Origin: SZUA-365 sp034002405
GTDB lineage: Bacteria; Bacteroidota; Ignavibacteria; SZUA-365
Reading direction: 5' to 3'
Assembly (NCBI GenBank): GCA_034002405.1
Contig: JAVFAS010000045.1
Span: forward strand, 1 to 30,762
DNA: 30,762 bases
Part shown: in pieces, positions 7,258 through 15,660 of the stretch
Layout: each line of letters begins with the position of its first letter
How positions within the stretch are numbered: position 1 is the first letter of the stretch
The notes under the pieces: model-generated
Seen by the model: only the letters and a program-made list of their open reading frames with translations
Databases searched by the model: none
What the model was told of the DNA's origin: nothing
Translations under genes and position numbers: made by a program

Positions 7258-9369
7258 TCAGAATGCGTGTCCGATACCGAACTGCAGCACACCCTTGCGC
7301 ACGACCTCGCCCCAGAGCTGTTTTTCCCAGAACCAGCGGTTGTGATCGGACGAGGGGTTGAAGGCCTTCATGCCGAAATCCACCCGGATCGGGCCGAAGA
7401 ATAAATTGTAGCGAATCCCGAAGCCAAACGCAATGGCGGTCTGCGCGAGATCGATACGGGAAAACTCGGTCCACAGGTTGCCGGCGTCCGCGAAGGTGAC
7501 GAACCAGAAGCCGTCGAGCCAGTTTCGCGCGGTGGGAAAGAGATGCCAGCGCAGTTCCACGCTGGCCTCGATCAACGCATTGCTGCCGAAGAACGCCGCG
7601 GTGGTGTCCGCGGCGAGCTCGCGTGCCGTCCATCCCCGGATGCTCGAGGCCCCACCCGCGTAGTATCGCCGGTTGGGTGGCACCGGAAGATCGTCGGCGC
7701 GGCTCTTGCCGAAGCGGAAAATCCCCCCGACCCGCAACCGTGAGCCCAGCACCGTTGTCCGGTTCCGGGAAAGATCCGTGAACGCCTTTCCGATCCCCTC
7801 GAGTTTGACATACTGCGTCGAACGGATGCCGCGCGCCTCGTCCTCCTGCGGCAGCGGACTGATACCCACCTGCTCGAAAAAACCGGCTTCCTCGACGATG
7901 CCCTTCAGCGAAGATCCGGTGGCCGGATTGAACAGATCGTCGGTGCCGTCGGTCTCGATGCTGAACGCACGGATGGAGTTGCGGAAGTTGATCGTCTCGG
8001 TCGTGTCGATATTGATGAATCCCTTGCCGAGCAGCGCCTTCGCATCACCGCTGAATTCCGAGATTTCATAGGCCCAGCTCAGCTTCGCCGTGCTGCGCGT
8101 GCTCAGATAGCGTTCGGCGCCCACCATCAACTGCAGGATGCTCCCGTCGGCGAGATCCTCTTCGCCGACCAGACTGTACGTTCCGGAGATATATCCGGAA
8201 TTCCTGTTCGAAAACAGATACGGTTGATCGAACCGCAGCTGCGAGGTGGCGATATAGGTGCTGGTAACGTTGGGAATGCGTCCGAGCAGATTGAAGCGGG
8301 TCGTGAGTGTCTGCGCCCCGGCGAAGACGTTGCGCATGAGGAAGGAGACTTCCCCGCCGGTGGTCAGACCGTTGAGCTGATTGTTGACGATGACACCGGG
8401 CGCGAGTTCGAATCGCTGGCGGGGTTGCAGTTCGAGCGTCATTGGCACGAGCGAATCGGCGCTGTTCTCGATCGGCGGATACGCCGGCGTGAGCGCCACG
8501 TAGCTGAAGACCCCGAGCCGGTTGAGATTGGTCTCCGCATCATTCTGCCGTCGGAGGGAATAGACATCCCCGGGCTTGAATTCAAGGCGGTCGTAGATGA
8601 TTTTCCGCGCGAGGTTCAGTTCATCGACGCCCTTGACCTCCTCGGTGATCGGACCGAACAGCAGCCGACGTCCATGGCGGAAGGAGAGTTTCACGGTCAC
8701 GTTGTTGGTGGAAAGTTTTCGCTCGACCGTGATGCTGTCCAGACGCGCCCCGGGAAACCCGTTGTTCGCAAGAATGTCCAGGATGCGCGCGCGTTCGGCG
8801 TAGACCTCGTCGGCACTGTAGCGCCGTCCGGGACGCAGGCGCGGCGCGCGGTTGATATCCCCCTTCACCGCCGCCGGGAGGGTCTGCAGGTTGCGGTAGG
8901 CGACCGAATCGATCAGCGAGGCCGTGCCTTCGACGATCGTGAACGTCGCGTCGATGCTGTTGTCGTCATTGCGCCGGTAGCTCCCGTTGACGGCGGAGGA
9001 AAAAAATCCGTTGTTTTTGTAATGCTGCCGCAACAGCGCGATGTCGTCCTGAAAGGTCTGGAAATCGAAATACCGGGGCTCCTGCGCGAGCGGAAAACGG
9101 GCGCCGAGATTTTCGTAGATCCAGACCGAGAAACCGGACGGCGTGGATTGCGTGGCGATCAGCGAAGACAGTGCCGCTTCCGAGAATGTGGCATTGCCCT
9201 CGAACACGACCTCCGACACCTGCAGGGAATCATACAGCGACGGGTCGGTCTGCGCGTGCAACGTACCCGGAAGCAGCATCGCGACGCAAAGCAGCATCGC
9301 GACGCAAAACAACATCGCCGCGCATCGCCGCATCGCCGCGCATCGCCGTATCGCCGCGCATCGCCGCAT
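7258..9369 (-). CDS. BamA/TamA-family (Omp85) outer-membrane protein
   Basis: Omp85 proteins insert or translocate proteins at the outer membrane. After a signal peptide ending LPGTLHA|Q there are POTRA-like repeats (for example QVSEVVFEGNATFSE and a later GPITEEVKGVDELN), then a C-terminal 16-strand-type barrel. The barrel contains GGASSIRGW, the conserved loop-6 motif of Omp85 barrels, and ends in Phe (GIGHAF). About three POTRA repeats and roughly 700 residues suit a TamA-like or accessory member better than canonical five-POTRA BamA. The start is uncertain. The frame is open to a TTG at 9480, and a tandem 18-bp array supplies ATGs at 9369, 9333 and 9315. Starts at 9369 or 9333 give a basic n-region and a classical signal peptide; 9369 is used here. 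The gene lies downstream of DUF2795 and upstream of holB. Confidence 0.88.
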   Translation of the reverse strand: MRRCAAIRRCAAMRRCAAMLFCVAMLLCVAMLLPGTLHAQTDPSLYDSLQVSEVVFEGNATFSEAALSSLIATQSTPSGFSVWIYENLGARFPLAQEPRYFDFQTFQDDIALLRQHYKNNGFFSSAVNGSYRRNDDNSIDATFTIVEGTASLIDSVAYRNLQTLPAAVKGDINRAPRLRPGRRYSADEVYAERARILDILANNGFPGARLDSITVERKLSTNNVTVKLSFRHGRRLLFGPITEEVKGVDELNLARKIIYDRLEFKPGDVYSLRRQNDAETNLNRLGVFSYVALTPAYPPIENSADSLVPMTLELQPRQRFELAPGVIVNNQLNGLTTGGEVSFLMRNVFAGAQTLTTRFNLLGRIPNVTSTYIATSQLRFDQPYLFSNRNSGYISGTYSLVGEEDLADGSILQLMVGAERYLSTRSTAKLSWAYEISEFSGDAKALLGKGFINIDTTETINFRNSIRAFSIETDGTDDLFNPATGSSLKGIVEEAGFFEQVGISPLPQEDEARGIRSTQYVKLEGIGKAFTDLSRNRTTVLGSRLRVGGIFRFGKSRADDLPVPPNRRYYAGGASSIRGWTARELAADTTAAFFGSNALIEASVELRWHLFPTARNWLDGFWFVTFADAGNLWTEFSRIDLAQTAIAFGFGIRYNLFFGPIRVDFGMKAFNPSSDHNRWFWEKQLWGEVVRKGVLQFGIGHAF

Positions 9370-9385
9370 CGCCGCGCATCGCGGC
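9272..9385 (-). repeat. 18-bp tandem array in the signal-peptide region of the Omp85 gene
   Basis: About six 18-bp units run without a break. Two share AGCAGCATCGCGACGCAA (9272-9307), one is intermediate (9308-9325), and the rest are of the ATCGCCGCGCATCGCCGC type to 9385. Each unit is six codons, so copy-number change keeps frame. The translated repeats are RRCAAM/RRCAAI and then LCVAML, extending the basic n-region and the hydrophobic core. Most GC-rich units add another in-frame ATG. Confidence 0.85.
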
Positions 9386-9405
9386 ACGGCACCGATAAGA
9401 GCGAA

Positions 9406-9431
9406 CAGCCCAGCACGTGGGTGCCGGGCTG
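9406..9431 (-). other. Hairpin between DUF2795 and the Omp85 gene
   Basis: CAGCCC (9406-9411) pairs with GGGCTG (9426-9431), and GCAC (9413-9416) pairs with GTGC (9421-9424) around a four-base loop, with one mismatch between the two stems. There is no clean T-run after it on the minus strand, so it could be an attenuator, a weak terminator or chance. Confidence 0.3.
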
Positions 9432-9485
9432 CGCGGTGACGGTGGTCACGGATTCCGATACTCTGGGTGTGGGCGGACAAGGTGA

Positions 9486-9713
9486 TCAGTAATCGTTTTC
9501 CTCGTCGCCGTAGAAGAAATCTTCATCCACCGGATAGTCAGGCCAGATGTCCTCGATGGATTCATAGGTTTCGTCGGGATCCTCGAGCTCCTGGAGGTTC
9601 TCGATAACCTGAAGGGGAGCTCCGATGCGCGTCGCATAGTCGATCAGCTCGTCGCGGGTCGCGGGAAATGGAGCGTCGTCCAGCCAGGATGCGAGTTCCA
9701 TGGTCCAAATCAT
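9486..9713 (-). CDS. DUF2795 small acidic protein
   Basis: The 75-residue protein begins MIWTMELASWLDDAPFPATR and continues with DELIDYA, IENLQELED, YESIEDIWPDYP and an acidic DEDFFYGDEENDY tail. This is the DUF2795 pattern, common in Bacteroidota, with no known function. The ATG at 9713 is preceded by GAGGAG at the right distance; the frame is open upstream but lacks such a site. A perfect sigma70-type promoter lies at 9798-9826, giving a leader of about 80 nt. The protein is soluble and probably cytoplasmic. Confidence 0.9.
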   Translation of the reverse strand: MIWTMELASWLDDAPFPATRDELIDYATRIGAPLQVIENLQELEDPDETYESIEDIWPDYPVDEDFFYGDEENDY

Positions 9714-9797
9714 GTTGAATTTCTCCTCGTTGCAGATGATAGCGGCAGGGGATGCCATTCCGATGCCGTGGGCCGAGTCTCTCGGAACACCGCGCCA

Positions 9798-9826
9798 ATT
9801 ATAGCGAATGGGGGACGCTTTGTCAA
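9798..9826 (-). promoter_or_regulatory. Perfect sigma70-consensus promoter of the DUF2795 gene
   Basis: On the minus strand TTGACA (9826-9821) and TATAAT (9803-9798) are separated by exactly 17 bp, identical to the E. coli consensus. It points at DUF2795. Elsewhere in this window the best promoter matches are of the TAnnTTTG type. Confidence 0.75.
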
Positions 9827-9900
9827 GAGGAGCGCGGAAAATCACCCTCCGTCACCGGATGGCGCCGTTGCGTGCCTCGACCGGCATGATGGCACGGCCA

Positions 9901-10125
9901 TCACGCACCGGCATCAGTGACCGGCGGCCGGAACAGACAACGCGCATGCTTGCTGTGCAGTCGCTTCGCTTTCCCGCACCAGACACCGACATCGCGGCGG
10001 CAGGCACCCACCGCGCAAGGATCGCTGAACGCTGAATGCGGACAGCTATAGTCGCAGTATTCCGGAAATGTCTCCGACGCATTCGCGCGCGCGGACGTCC
10101 CGGGACGACGGGATTTCTCAGGCAT
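9901..10125 (-). CDS. Small Cys-rich protein, translationally coupled to the ligase gene
   Basis: I do not recognise the family. The 74-residue product has a basic start (MPEKSRRPGTSARAN) and then seven Cys in a compact core: YCDYSC, DPC, GAC, VWC and a final ARC. This spacing suggests a metal- or cluster-binding or disulfide knuckle. There is no signal peptide. The ATG at 10125 overlaps the end of the O-antigen-ligase-like gene by eight bases. A strong AAAGGAGG lies five bases upstream inside that gene's last codons, which supports real translation. A hairpin-like sequence lies near its stop codon. It is the last gene of the glycan operon. The only doubt is its short length, as similar GC-rich frames occur by chance. 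Confidence 0.68.
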   Translation of the reverse strand: MPEKSRRPGTSARANASETFPEYCDYSCPHSAFSDPCAVGACRRDVGVWCGKAKRLHSKHARCLFRPPVTDAGA

Positions 10126-11380
10126 CACGGCCTCCTTTCGGGGTTTCGGACTCTATACTCCGTTGTCGAACGGCCGGCGCTCCGAGGGCCAGCAGGGCGA
10201 GGATGGCGATCCCCGTGCGGAACAGCATGGAGAGCAGCGCATCAAGCATGCCGCCCGCGAGCACGAATCCAAGCACCATCACGGAGAATGCGATGGTGGT
10301 ATCATGCGCCAGACTGCCCGCCGCCCATCCGCGCAGGGCGCGCCGCGCGTGTCCGCCCACCAGCGTCAACGTCGCGAGCAGCGGCAGCAGCGCGATCAAT
10401 CCGCTGTCCATGTACACCTGCAGATAGTCGTTATGCCAGCTTCCCACTCCCTTATCCGGGATCACGTCGAACAGCGGAAAGATCAGGGGGAAGGTTCGCG
10501 GACCGAAGCCGGTGAGCGGATGCTGGTCCGCGATCATCCATGCGCCGCGCCAGAGCACGTCGCGGCCGGACATGTTTCCCCCCGCGTCGAGCAGCTGCAG
10601 AAAACGTTCCTGCAGCGGCGCCACGGTGAGCATCGCGATGACGCCGAGCACGGCCAGCACCGCGAGAATGCGACGTTCACGCATCGCGCCGATCACCAAC
10701 GCGGCGACGCCCGCGACCACCCAGTGCAGGCGGTTGAACGTGAACAGCAGGCCGGCGAGCAGGAAAACGCAGACGGCCATCCACAGCAGGCGATTGGGAA
10801 AGACCTCCCGGCGACGCCCGAAGGCAAAGGCGATCGCGAACACCGAGGCGAGAAACATCCCCAGCGTGTAATACCCCGCGGTCGTCGAGGTCAGCCGCTC
10901 GTCCATCCCCAACCCGTAGCGCGCGAACCCGATCGCCGTCGCGACCACCCCGGCCAGCACAAGCAGCCGGATCAAAAAGAGTATCCGCTCCGTTTTGCGG
11001 ATATCGAAGGTCGCCAGGACGACGAAGAACAGGATATGGAACGGGATCTCGGTACGCAGCGCGGCGATACTGGTCGCGGGATCGATCGAGGTCGGGATGG
11101 CCAGCACCCGCGCGGCGACGAACGCGGCATAGCACCAGAACAGCGGCGTGCGGCGGGGACGCATCGCCGGCCGCCGCCACAGACCGGCGAGCCAGAGGAT
11201 TCCGGCGATCAGCACCGCCGCCTGCGCGATGGCGATGGAAAACATCATCGTCGCCAGCGCTACCACAACCGCGCTCCAGACCGCGACATCGAGACCGTCA
11301 CCGCGAAACGCTTCCCGCGTCTGCGCGATCCACTGCCGCGTCAGACTCTCCTGCGTCTCCGTGATGCCCGTGTGTGCCAT
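10118..11380 (-). CDS. O-antigen ligase / polymerase-like membrane protein (WaaL/Wzy family)
   Basis: Such proteins transfer or polymerise undecaprenyl-linked glycan at the periplasmic face of the inner membrane. From the ATG at 11380 the protein has 420 residues and about ten to twelve hydrophobic helices. A large periplasmic loop in the second half includes ISGRDVLW-like MSGRDVLWRG, HPLTGFGPRTF and GSWHNDYLQVYMDSG, the region with the functional Arg/His of the O-antigen-ligase (Wzy_C) family. The open frame extends upstream into the ABC gene; I choose the ATG lying 20 bp after that gene's stop. Its last codons carry the Shine-Dalgarno for the Cys-rich gene. Sequence cannot tell ligase from polymerase. 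Confidence 0.85.
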   Translation of the reverse strand: MAHTGITETQESLTRQWIAQTREAFRGDGLDVAVWSAVVVALATMMFSIAIAQAAVLIAGILWLAGLWRRPAMRPRRTPLFWCYAAFVAARVLAIPTSIDPATSIAALRTEIPFHILFFVVLATFDIRKTERILFLIRLLVLAGVVATAIGFARYGLGMDERLTSTTAGYYTLGMFLASVFAIAFAFGRRREVFPNRLLWMAVCVFLLAGLLFTFNRLHWVVAGVAALVIGAMRERRILAVLAVLGVIAMLTVAPLQERFLQLLDAGGNMSGRDVLWRGAWMIADQHPLTGFGPRTFPLIFPLFDVIPDKGVGSWHNDYLQVYMDSGLIALLPLLATLTLVGGHARRALRGWAAGSLAHDTTIAFSVMVLGFVLAGGMLDALLSMLFRTGIAILALLALGAPAVRQRSIESETPKGGRDA

Positions 11381-11399
11381 GGGGTTGCCTGTGGGGTGC

Positions 11400-13223
11400 T
11401 CAGAGATGGAATTGCATCTGGTAGAGCCGCGTGTACAGTCCATCCGGGTCGCGCAGCAATTCCGCGTGCGTGCCCACCTCGGCGACGGCACCGGCGTTGA
11501 GCACGTAGATGCGATCGGCCCGTTGGATGGTGCTCAGGCGGTGCGCGATGACGATCGACGTCCGCCCCGCCATCAGATTCTCGATCGCCTTCTGCACGAG
11601 CACCTCCGACTCGGTGTCGAGCGACGACGTCGCTTCGTCAAGGATCAGAATGGGTGGATTCTTGTAAATCGCGCGCGCGATGGAAAGCCGTTGCCGCTGT
11701 CCGCCCGACAGTTTGACGCCGCGATCGCCGATGACGGTGTCATACCCCTTGGGGGTCTCGAGAATGAATTCATGCGCGTTCGCCGCGCGCGCTGCGGCGA
11801 CGAGGCGCTCCTCGTCCACCCACTCCTCGCCGTACGCGATATTCTCCCGGATGCTCGCGTTGAACAAAAAGGTTTCCTGCGTGACAATGCCCATCAGTCC
11901 GCGCAGTGAACGCACCGTGATGTCGCGGATGTCGCGGCCGTCGATCAGTACCGCCCCGCCGGTCACGTCATAGAATCGCGGCACGAGATCGACCAGTGTG
12001 CTCTTCCCCACGCCGCTCGGTCCGACGATCGCCACGACCTCTCCGGCGCGGATCTCGGCGCTGATGCCCGCGAGGACCTCCTCGCCCGTGTCATAGCGAA
12101 AGTGCACCTCGCGCAATTCAATGCGATCATGGAACGTGTCGATGTCGACCGCGCCCGCGCGGTCGGTGATGCGCGGCGCGATGTCGAGCACCTGGAACAC
12201 CCGCTCCGCGCCCGCGATGCCCTGGGAAATGTGATTGACCGTCTGTCCGAAATACTTGAGCGGTTGCATCATCTGCAGCATCGCGAAAACGTACGCGACG
12301 AACACACCGCTGGACATACCGCTCCGTCCGGAAAGAATCGCGTCGCCCATGAACCACAGGATCACCACGACGACCAGCACGCTCAACGTCTCGGTGATGG
12401 GCGAGGCGAGATCGCGCTGCCGCTTGATGCGCACGAACGTGCGGTAGTAGGACTGGTTTTCCTTCGCGAACTTCCCCATTTCATACTTCTCTGTCCGGAA
12501 TGCGCGGATGATGCGCATGCTCGAGAGTCCTTCGTCGAGTACCGAGGTCAGCCGTGCGATCGACTCCTGCAGCAGCACGCTCTCCTTCTTCACCCAGTCA
12601 CCGATTTTCGCGAGCACGAGGCCGGTGACCGGGAGGAGAATGAAGGCGATCATCGTGAGCTGCCAGTCGATCACGAAAAGCAGCACGGTGTAGACGAGGA
12701 TCTGGGGCGGGTCGCGGAAGAGACTGTTGACCACCGCGATGGCGGAGTCATTGACCAGCTGCACGTCGCTGATGATGCGCGACATCAGCATGCCTTTCTT
12801 TTCCTCGGTGAAATAGCTGAGGGAAAGGCGGTTCATGTGATCGTACAACTGCTGGCGGAGGTCGCGAATGATGCCCTGTTCGGCCGGTGCCATCAGCCAG
12901 GATTGCGCGTAGCCGAAGAGATTCTTGAAGAAAAAGGCGCCGATGATCAACACGCAGAGCACCTTCAGCGCGGTGAGCGCATCGGTCGCGGCCATGGCAT
13001 TGTTCATCTGCGCGAACGCCCATGCCTTGGCACTGCCGATCGAGAAGGCCGGAACAGGTTGCGGCGTCGGGTAGACCGGGTCGAACAGGACGTTGATGAA
13101 CGGGATGACGAGGATGACCGTCAGCATATTGAACACCACGGAAAAGAACATCGCCGTCGACGACAGCGCAAGATTGCGCCGGTACGGCAGCACGTGCTTG
13201 AGGATGCGGATGACGGTCTTCAC
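11400..13223 (-). CDS. ABC exporter with fused membrane and ATPase domains, MsbA-like
   Basis: The 607-residue half-transporter probably flips a lipid-linked glycan or lipid A core across the inner membrane as a homodimer. Six membrane helices occupy roughly residues 15-320. There is an extended Pro-rich loop after helix 1 (about 47-80, including FDPVYPTPQPVPAF) of the kind seen in FCB-group MsbA relatives. The ATPase domain has Walker A GPSGVGKST (about residue 400), LSGGQRQR (about 505), Walker B ILILDEATSSLD and the His-loop IAHRLST. The start is a GTG at 13223, overlapping the stop of the upstream glycosyltransferase as GTGA. The longer open frame upstream is a shadow of that gene. The substrate is inferred only from context. 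Confidence 0.9.
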   Translation of the reverse strand: MKTVIRILKHVLPYRRNLALSSTAMFFSVVFNMLTVILVIPFINVLFDPVYPTPQPVPAFSIGSAKAWAFAQMNNAMAATDALTALKVLCVLIIGAFFFKNLFGYAQSWLMAPAEQGIIRDLRQQLYDHMNRLSLSYFTEEKKGMLMSRIISDVQLVNDSAIAVVNSLFRDPPQILVYTVLLFVIDWQLTMIAFILLPVTGLVLAKIGDWVKKESVLLQESIARLTSVLDEGLSSMRIIRAFRTEKYEMGKFAKENQSYYRTFVRIKRQRDLASPITETLSVLVVVVILWFMGDAILSGRSGMSSGVFVAYVFAMLQMMQPLKYFGQTVNHISQGIAGAERVFQVLDIAPRITDRAGAVDIDTFHDRIELREVHFRYDTGEEVLAGISAEIRAGEVVAIVGPSGVGKSTLVDLVPRFYDVTGGAVLIDGRDIRDITVRSLRGLMGIVTQETFLFNASIRENIAYGEEWVDEERLVAAARAANAHEFILETPKGYDTVIGDRGVKLSGGQRQRLSIARAIYKNPPILILDEATSSLDTESEVLVQKAIENLMAGRTSIVIAHRLSTIQRADRIYVLNAGAVAEVGTHAELLRDPDGLYTRLYQMQFHL

Positions 13224-14062
13224 TCGTGGTCCTGTGCGATGGGTGCGTCGATACATGCGAGGCCGCGACGGCAGCGGACGCGAGGTGCGCGGCGAAGGGC
13301 CTCGAAACGGTCGAGGCAACGCCGCGGCACGCGGGTGACCGGATGATGCAGATGGAACTGGATGGCGCGATGCCGGAGGGAATGCGCAACGAGTCCCCAC
13401 AGGTCCAGACGGAGCGCGATGTCGCTGTCCTCGCCGCAACCGGGTCCGTCATACTCTTCATCGAAGCCATTCACGGCGTGCAGCGCGTCGCGCGACACCG
13501 AGAAGTTCGATCCGAGCATGCCGCGTTGCGCGCGGTGCAATATGTTCCGCAGACGCGGGCTTTCAAAACGCAGGCCATCCTCGACACGACGCGCGCGGCC
13601 GGTGATGCCCTCCCACCACAAATGCGGACCGAGCCGTTCAAAACGCCCGCGCACGACATCGTCCATCCGCAGCGCGGCGGTCCACCGCGCGCTTGTTTCC
13701 ACGCGACGCCCGCAGAGATACCGGTCCGGAGCACGTTCGGCCAGATGATCGGCGATGAAGTCCCGATGCGGCAGACAATCACCGTCGGTGAAAATGAGAT
13801 AGTCACTGCGTGCGGCGCGAATGGCATTGTTGAGCATGACATTTTTCCGCCATCCGCGGTCCTCATGCCAGAGATGCTGGATCGTCAACCCGTGCCGGAC
13901 GCGACCGTCCTCGACCACCGCGCCGATCTCCGGCCCCGAGCCGTCGTCGGCGATGATGATTTCGAAATCCCTGCGCGACTGTCGCGCGTAGGCGGCGAGG
14001 ATGAGCCGAAGATACTCCGGGCGATGGTACACCGCGATCACAAGGGAACAGGCGGGGTTCAT
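13220..14062 (-). CDS. Glycosyltransferase family 2
   Basis: The 280-residue GT-A enzyme starts MNPACSLVIAVYHRPEYL. It has the nucleotide-binding IIIADDGSG, the metal-binding DGD in FTDGDCLPHRDF, and an acceptor-side GSNFSVSRDAL...NGFDEEYDGPGCGEDSD segment, where the ED pair is the usual catalytic-base region. The C-terminal part resembles the galactosyltransferase-associated domain of GT2/GT7-type enzymes. No membrane helix is seen, so it acts at the cytoplasmic face. Its ATG overlaps the upstream heptosyltransferase-like gene as ATGA, and its stop overlaps the ABC gene as GTGA, showing a tightly coupled operon. Sugar specificity cannot be read. Confidence 0.9.
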   Translation of the reverse strand: MNPACSLVIAVYHRPEYLRLILAAYARQSRRDFEIIIADDGSGPEIGAVVEDGRVRHGLTIQHLWHEDRGWRKNVMLNNAIRAARSDYLIFTDGDCLPHRDFIADHLAERAPDRYLCGRRVETSARWTAALRMDDVVRGRFERLGPHLWWEGITGRARRVEDGLRFESPRLRNILHRAQRGMLGSNFSVSRDALHAVNGFDEEYDGPGCGEDSDIALRLDLWGLVAHSLRHRAIQFHLHHPVTRVPRRCLDRFEALRRAPRVRCRRGLACIDAPIAQDHE

Positions 14063-15099
14063 GCGGAGGTCTCCGTCCGCGCGAGCACGCGCAGCAGCGC
14101 CTCGGCGGCGCGGGTGGCGGAGATCCCGGTCATGCACACCGGATCGGGACAGTCGAGCCGGCGGCAGCAGCGGGTTTCGACGTCCTCGATACGCAGCACC
14201 TCGGCCCGGGGACTCCAGGGACCCTGCGATTTCGGATCCGATGGTCCGTAAAACATGACCACGGGCAGTCCGAGCGCGGTGGCGATGTGCGCCGGACCGC
14301 TGTCGTTCCCCACCGCGGCGTCGCAACGGGCGAGCAGCGCGGCGGTGTCGCGCAGCGTGCCGGGCGGCGCGATCGCGGCGTGGGGATTCCCTTCCACGAT
14401 ACGCTCCGCATCCAACCGCTCCGTCTCGCTTCCCCATACCACGAGGAAATGCACCCCCTCGAGTCCGGGCGTACGCAGCAGCTGACGCCAGTGCGTACGC
14501 GGCCATTTCTTGGAGGGATACCCGCCCGTGGGAATCAGCGCCACGACGGGCACATTGGATGGGAAGCCGAGCGCGTCCCACTGACGCGCGGCCCGCTCCC
14601 GTTCGATATCCGAGACCCGCCAGACCAGCGCGCGCGTGCGTTCGGGAATCTCCAACGCGCGAAGCACGAACAGATTGAATTCCACTTCATGCCCGTGATT
14701 CGCGTCGCGGGCGGACAGCCGGTGGGTATAGAGCTTCTCGCGGATGCGAAAGTCGAACCCGATGCGCACGCGAGCCCGGCTGGCGACGGATTGGATCGCG
14801 GTCGCGGGCGAACAGATCAGATCGATCGAAAGATCGACGTTCCGCTGCCGGAGCCGCCGCAGAAAGCCCAGCTGGTACCAGAGCCGCTCATCCTCGAAGC
14901 GGATGATTTCATCCACGTCGGGATTGTTCTCGAGCACGAACGCGCTGGCCGTGCGCACCACATAGCCGATCCAGGCCTCCGGATACGCAAGGCGCAGATT
15001 CGCCAGCAGCGGCGTCGTCCAAAGCACGTCGCCGATCCCGCTCATGCGAATCACCAGGATCGATCGCGCCGGGTATTTCACGGTGCTTGTGTTCGTCAT
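14059..15099 (-). CDS. Glycosyltransferase family 9, heptosyltransferase-like
   Basis: GT9 enzymes add heptose or related sugars to the LPS/LOS core in the cytoplasm. The protein (346 residues from the ATG at 15099) shows ILVIRMSGIGDVLWTTPLL at the N-terminus. It has PTGGYPSKKWP in the middle and GNDSGPAHIATALGLPVV with MFYGPSDP in the donor-binding half, all typical of the family. Near the C-terminus is a Cys cluster (RCCRRLDCPDPVC) that could bind metal or structure the tail. A GTG at 15141 is an alternative start; neither has a clear Shine-Dalgarno. Four bases overlap the next gene. Confidence 0.9.
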   Translation of the reverse strand: MTNTSTVKYPARSILVIRMSGIGDVLWTTPLLANLRLAYPEAWIGYVVRTASAFVLENNPDVDEIIRFEDERLWYQLGFLRRLRQRNVDLSIDLICSPATAIQSVASRARVRIGFDFRIREKLYTHRLSARDANHGHEVEFNLFVLRALEIPERTRALVWRVSDIERERAARQWDALGFPSNVPVVALIPTGGYPSKKWPRTHWRQLLRTPGLEGVHFLVVWGSETERLDAERIVEGNPHAAIAPPGTLRDTAALLARCDAAVGNDSGPAHIATALGLPVVMFYGPSDPKSQGPWSPRAEVLRIEDVETRCCRRLDCPDPVCMTGISATRAAEALLRVLARTETSA

Positions 15100-15177
15100 A
15101 CGATGCGTCTTGCTATCGAGTCCGTGTGCGTTCGTGTCCACACCCGCAGGTCGCTTGCCGCGCTCCCGCGCGGGCGA

Positions 15178-15660
15178 TTACAGTTTGTATCCGATCGTCC
15201 GCAGAAACTGTTTGCGTGTCGCGATATCGTCCGCGCCCTCGACGCCGGCGGGACGCATGCCGTCGATGACACCGAGAATGCCGCGGCCCTGTTCGGTTTC
15301 GGCGACGATCACCTGGGTGGGATTCGCGGTCGCGCAAAAAACGCGCGCGACCTCGGGCACTTGCTTGATGGTATTGAGAATGTTGATCGGAAAGCCACCC
15401 TCGAGGAAGATCAGGAAGCTGTGTCCCGCCCCGATGGCGGTCGCATTGCGCACGGCGACATCGATCAATGCCTGCGCGTTGCCGCTCCAGCGGATGAGCG
15501 CGGGACCGGAGGCCTCGCAGAACGCGATGCCGAATTTCATCCCGGGATTTGTCTGCACGATCGCTTCATGGAGATCCTCGACGGTTTTGATGAAATGAGA
15601 TTGACCGAGGATGAAATTCATTTCCTCCGGCTTGTCGATGGCGATGATCTTGATGTCCAC
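15178..15660 (-). CDS. Adenosine-specific kinase family protein (PF04008 type)
   Basis: The 160-residue protein matches the small family annotated as adenosine-specific kinase from archaeal structural work. Landmarks are MNFILGQSHFIKTVEDL, FGIAFCEASGPALIRWSG, GAGHSFLIFLEGGFPINIL, VARVFCATANPTQVIVAE and GRGILGVIDG. It is soluble, with no signal peptide. It begins with GTG at 15660, with GAGG seven bases upstream; the family normally starts at this point. It lies 78 bp ahead of the glycan operon in the same direction and may share transcription, without an obvious functional link. Family membership is confident, biochemical activity less so. Confidence 0.88.
   Translation of the reverse strand: MDIKIIAIDKPEEMNFILGQSHFIKTVEDLHEAIVQTNPGMKFGIAFCEASGPALIRWSGNAQALIDVAVRNATAIGAGHSFLIFLEGGFPINILNTIKQVPEVARVFCATANPTQVIVAETEQGRGILGVIDGMRPAGVEGADDIATRKQFLRTIGYKL

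Noticed and set aside
9272..9385. Possible CRISPR array
   Set aside because: The 18-bp units are directly abutting with no spacers and lie inside a coding signal peptide.
10163..11500. 445-codon plus-strand frame rich in His, Gln, Arg and Glu
   Set aside because: It is the complement of a hydrophobic membrane protein gene, which always yields such a hydrophilic shadow.
13224..13439. N-terminal extension of the ABC exporter
   Set aside because: It is Arg/Pro/Ser-rich sequence overlapping the glycosyltransferase gene. The GTG overlapping that gene's stop gives the normal family start.
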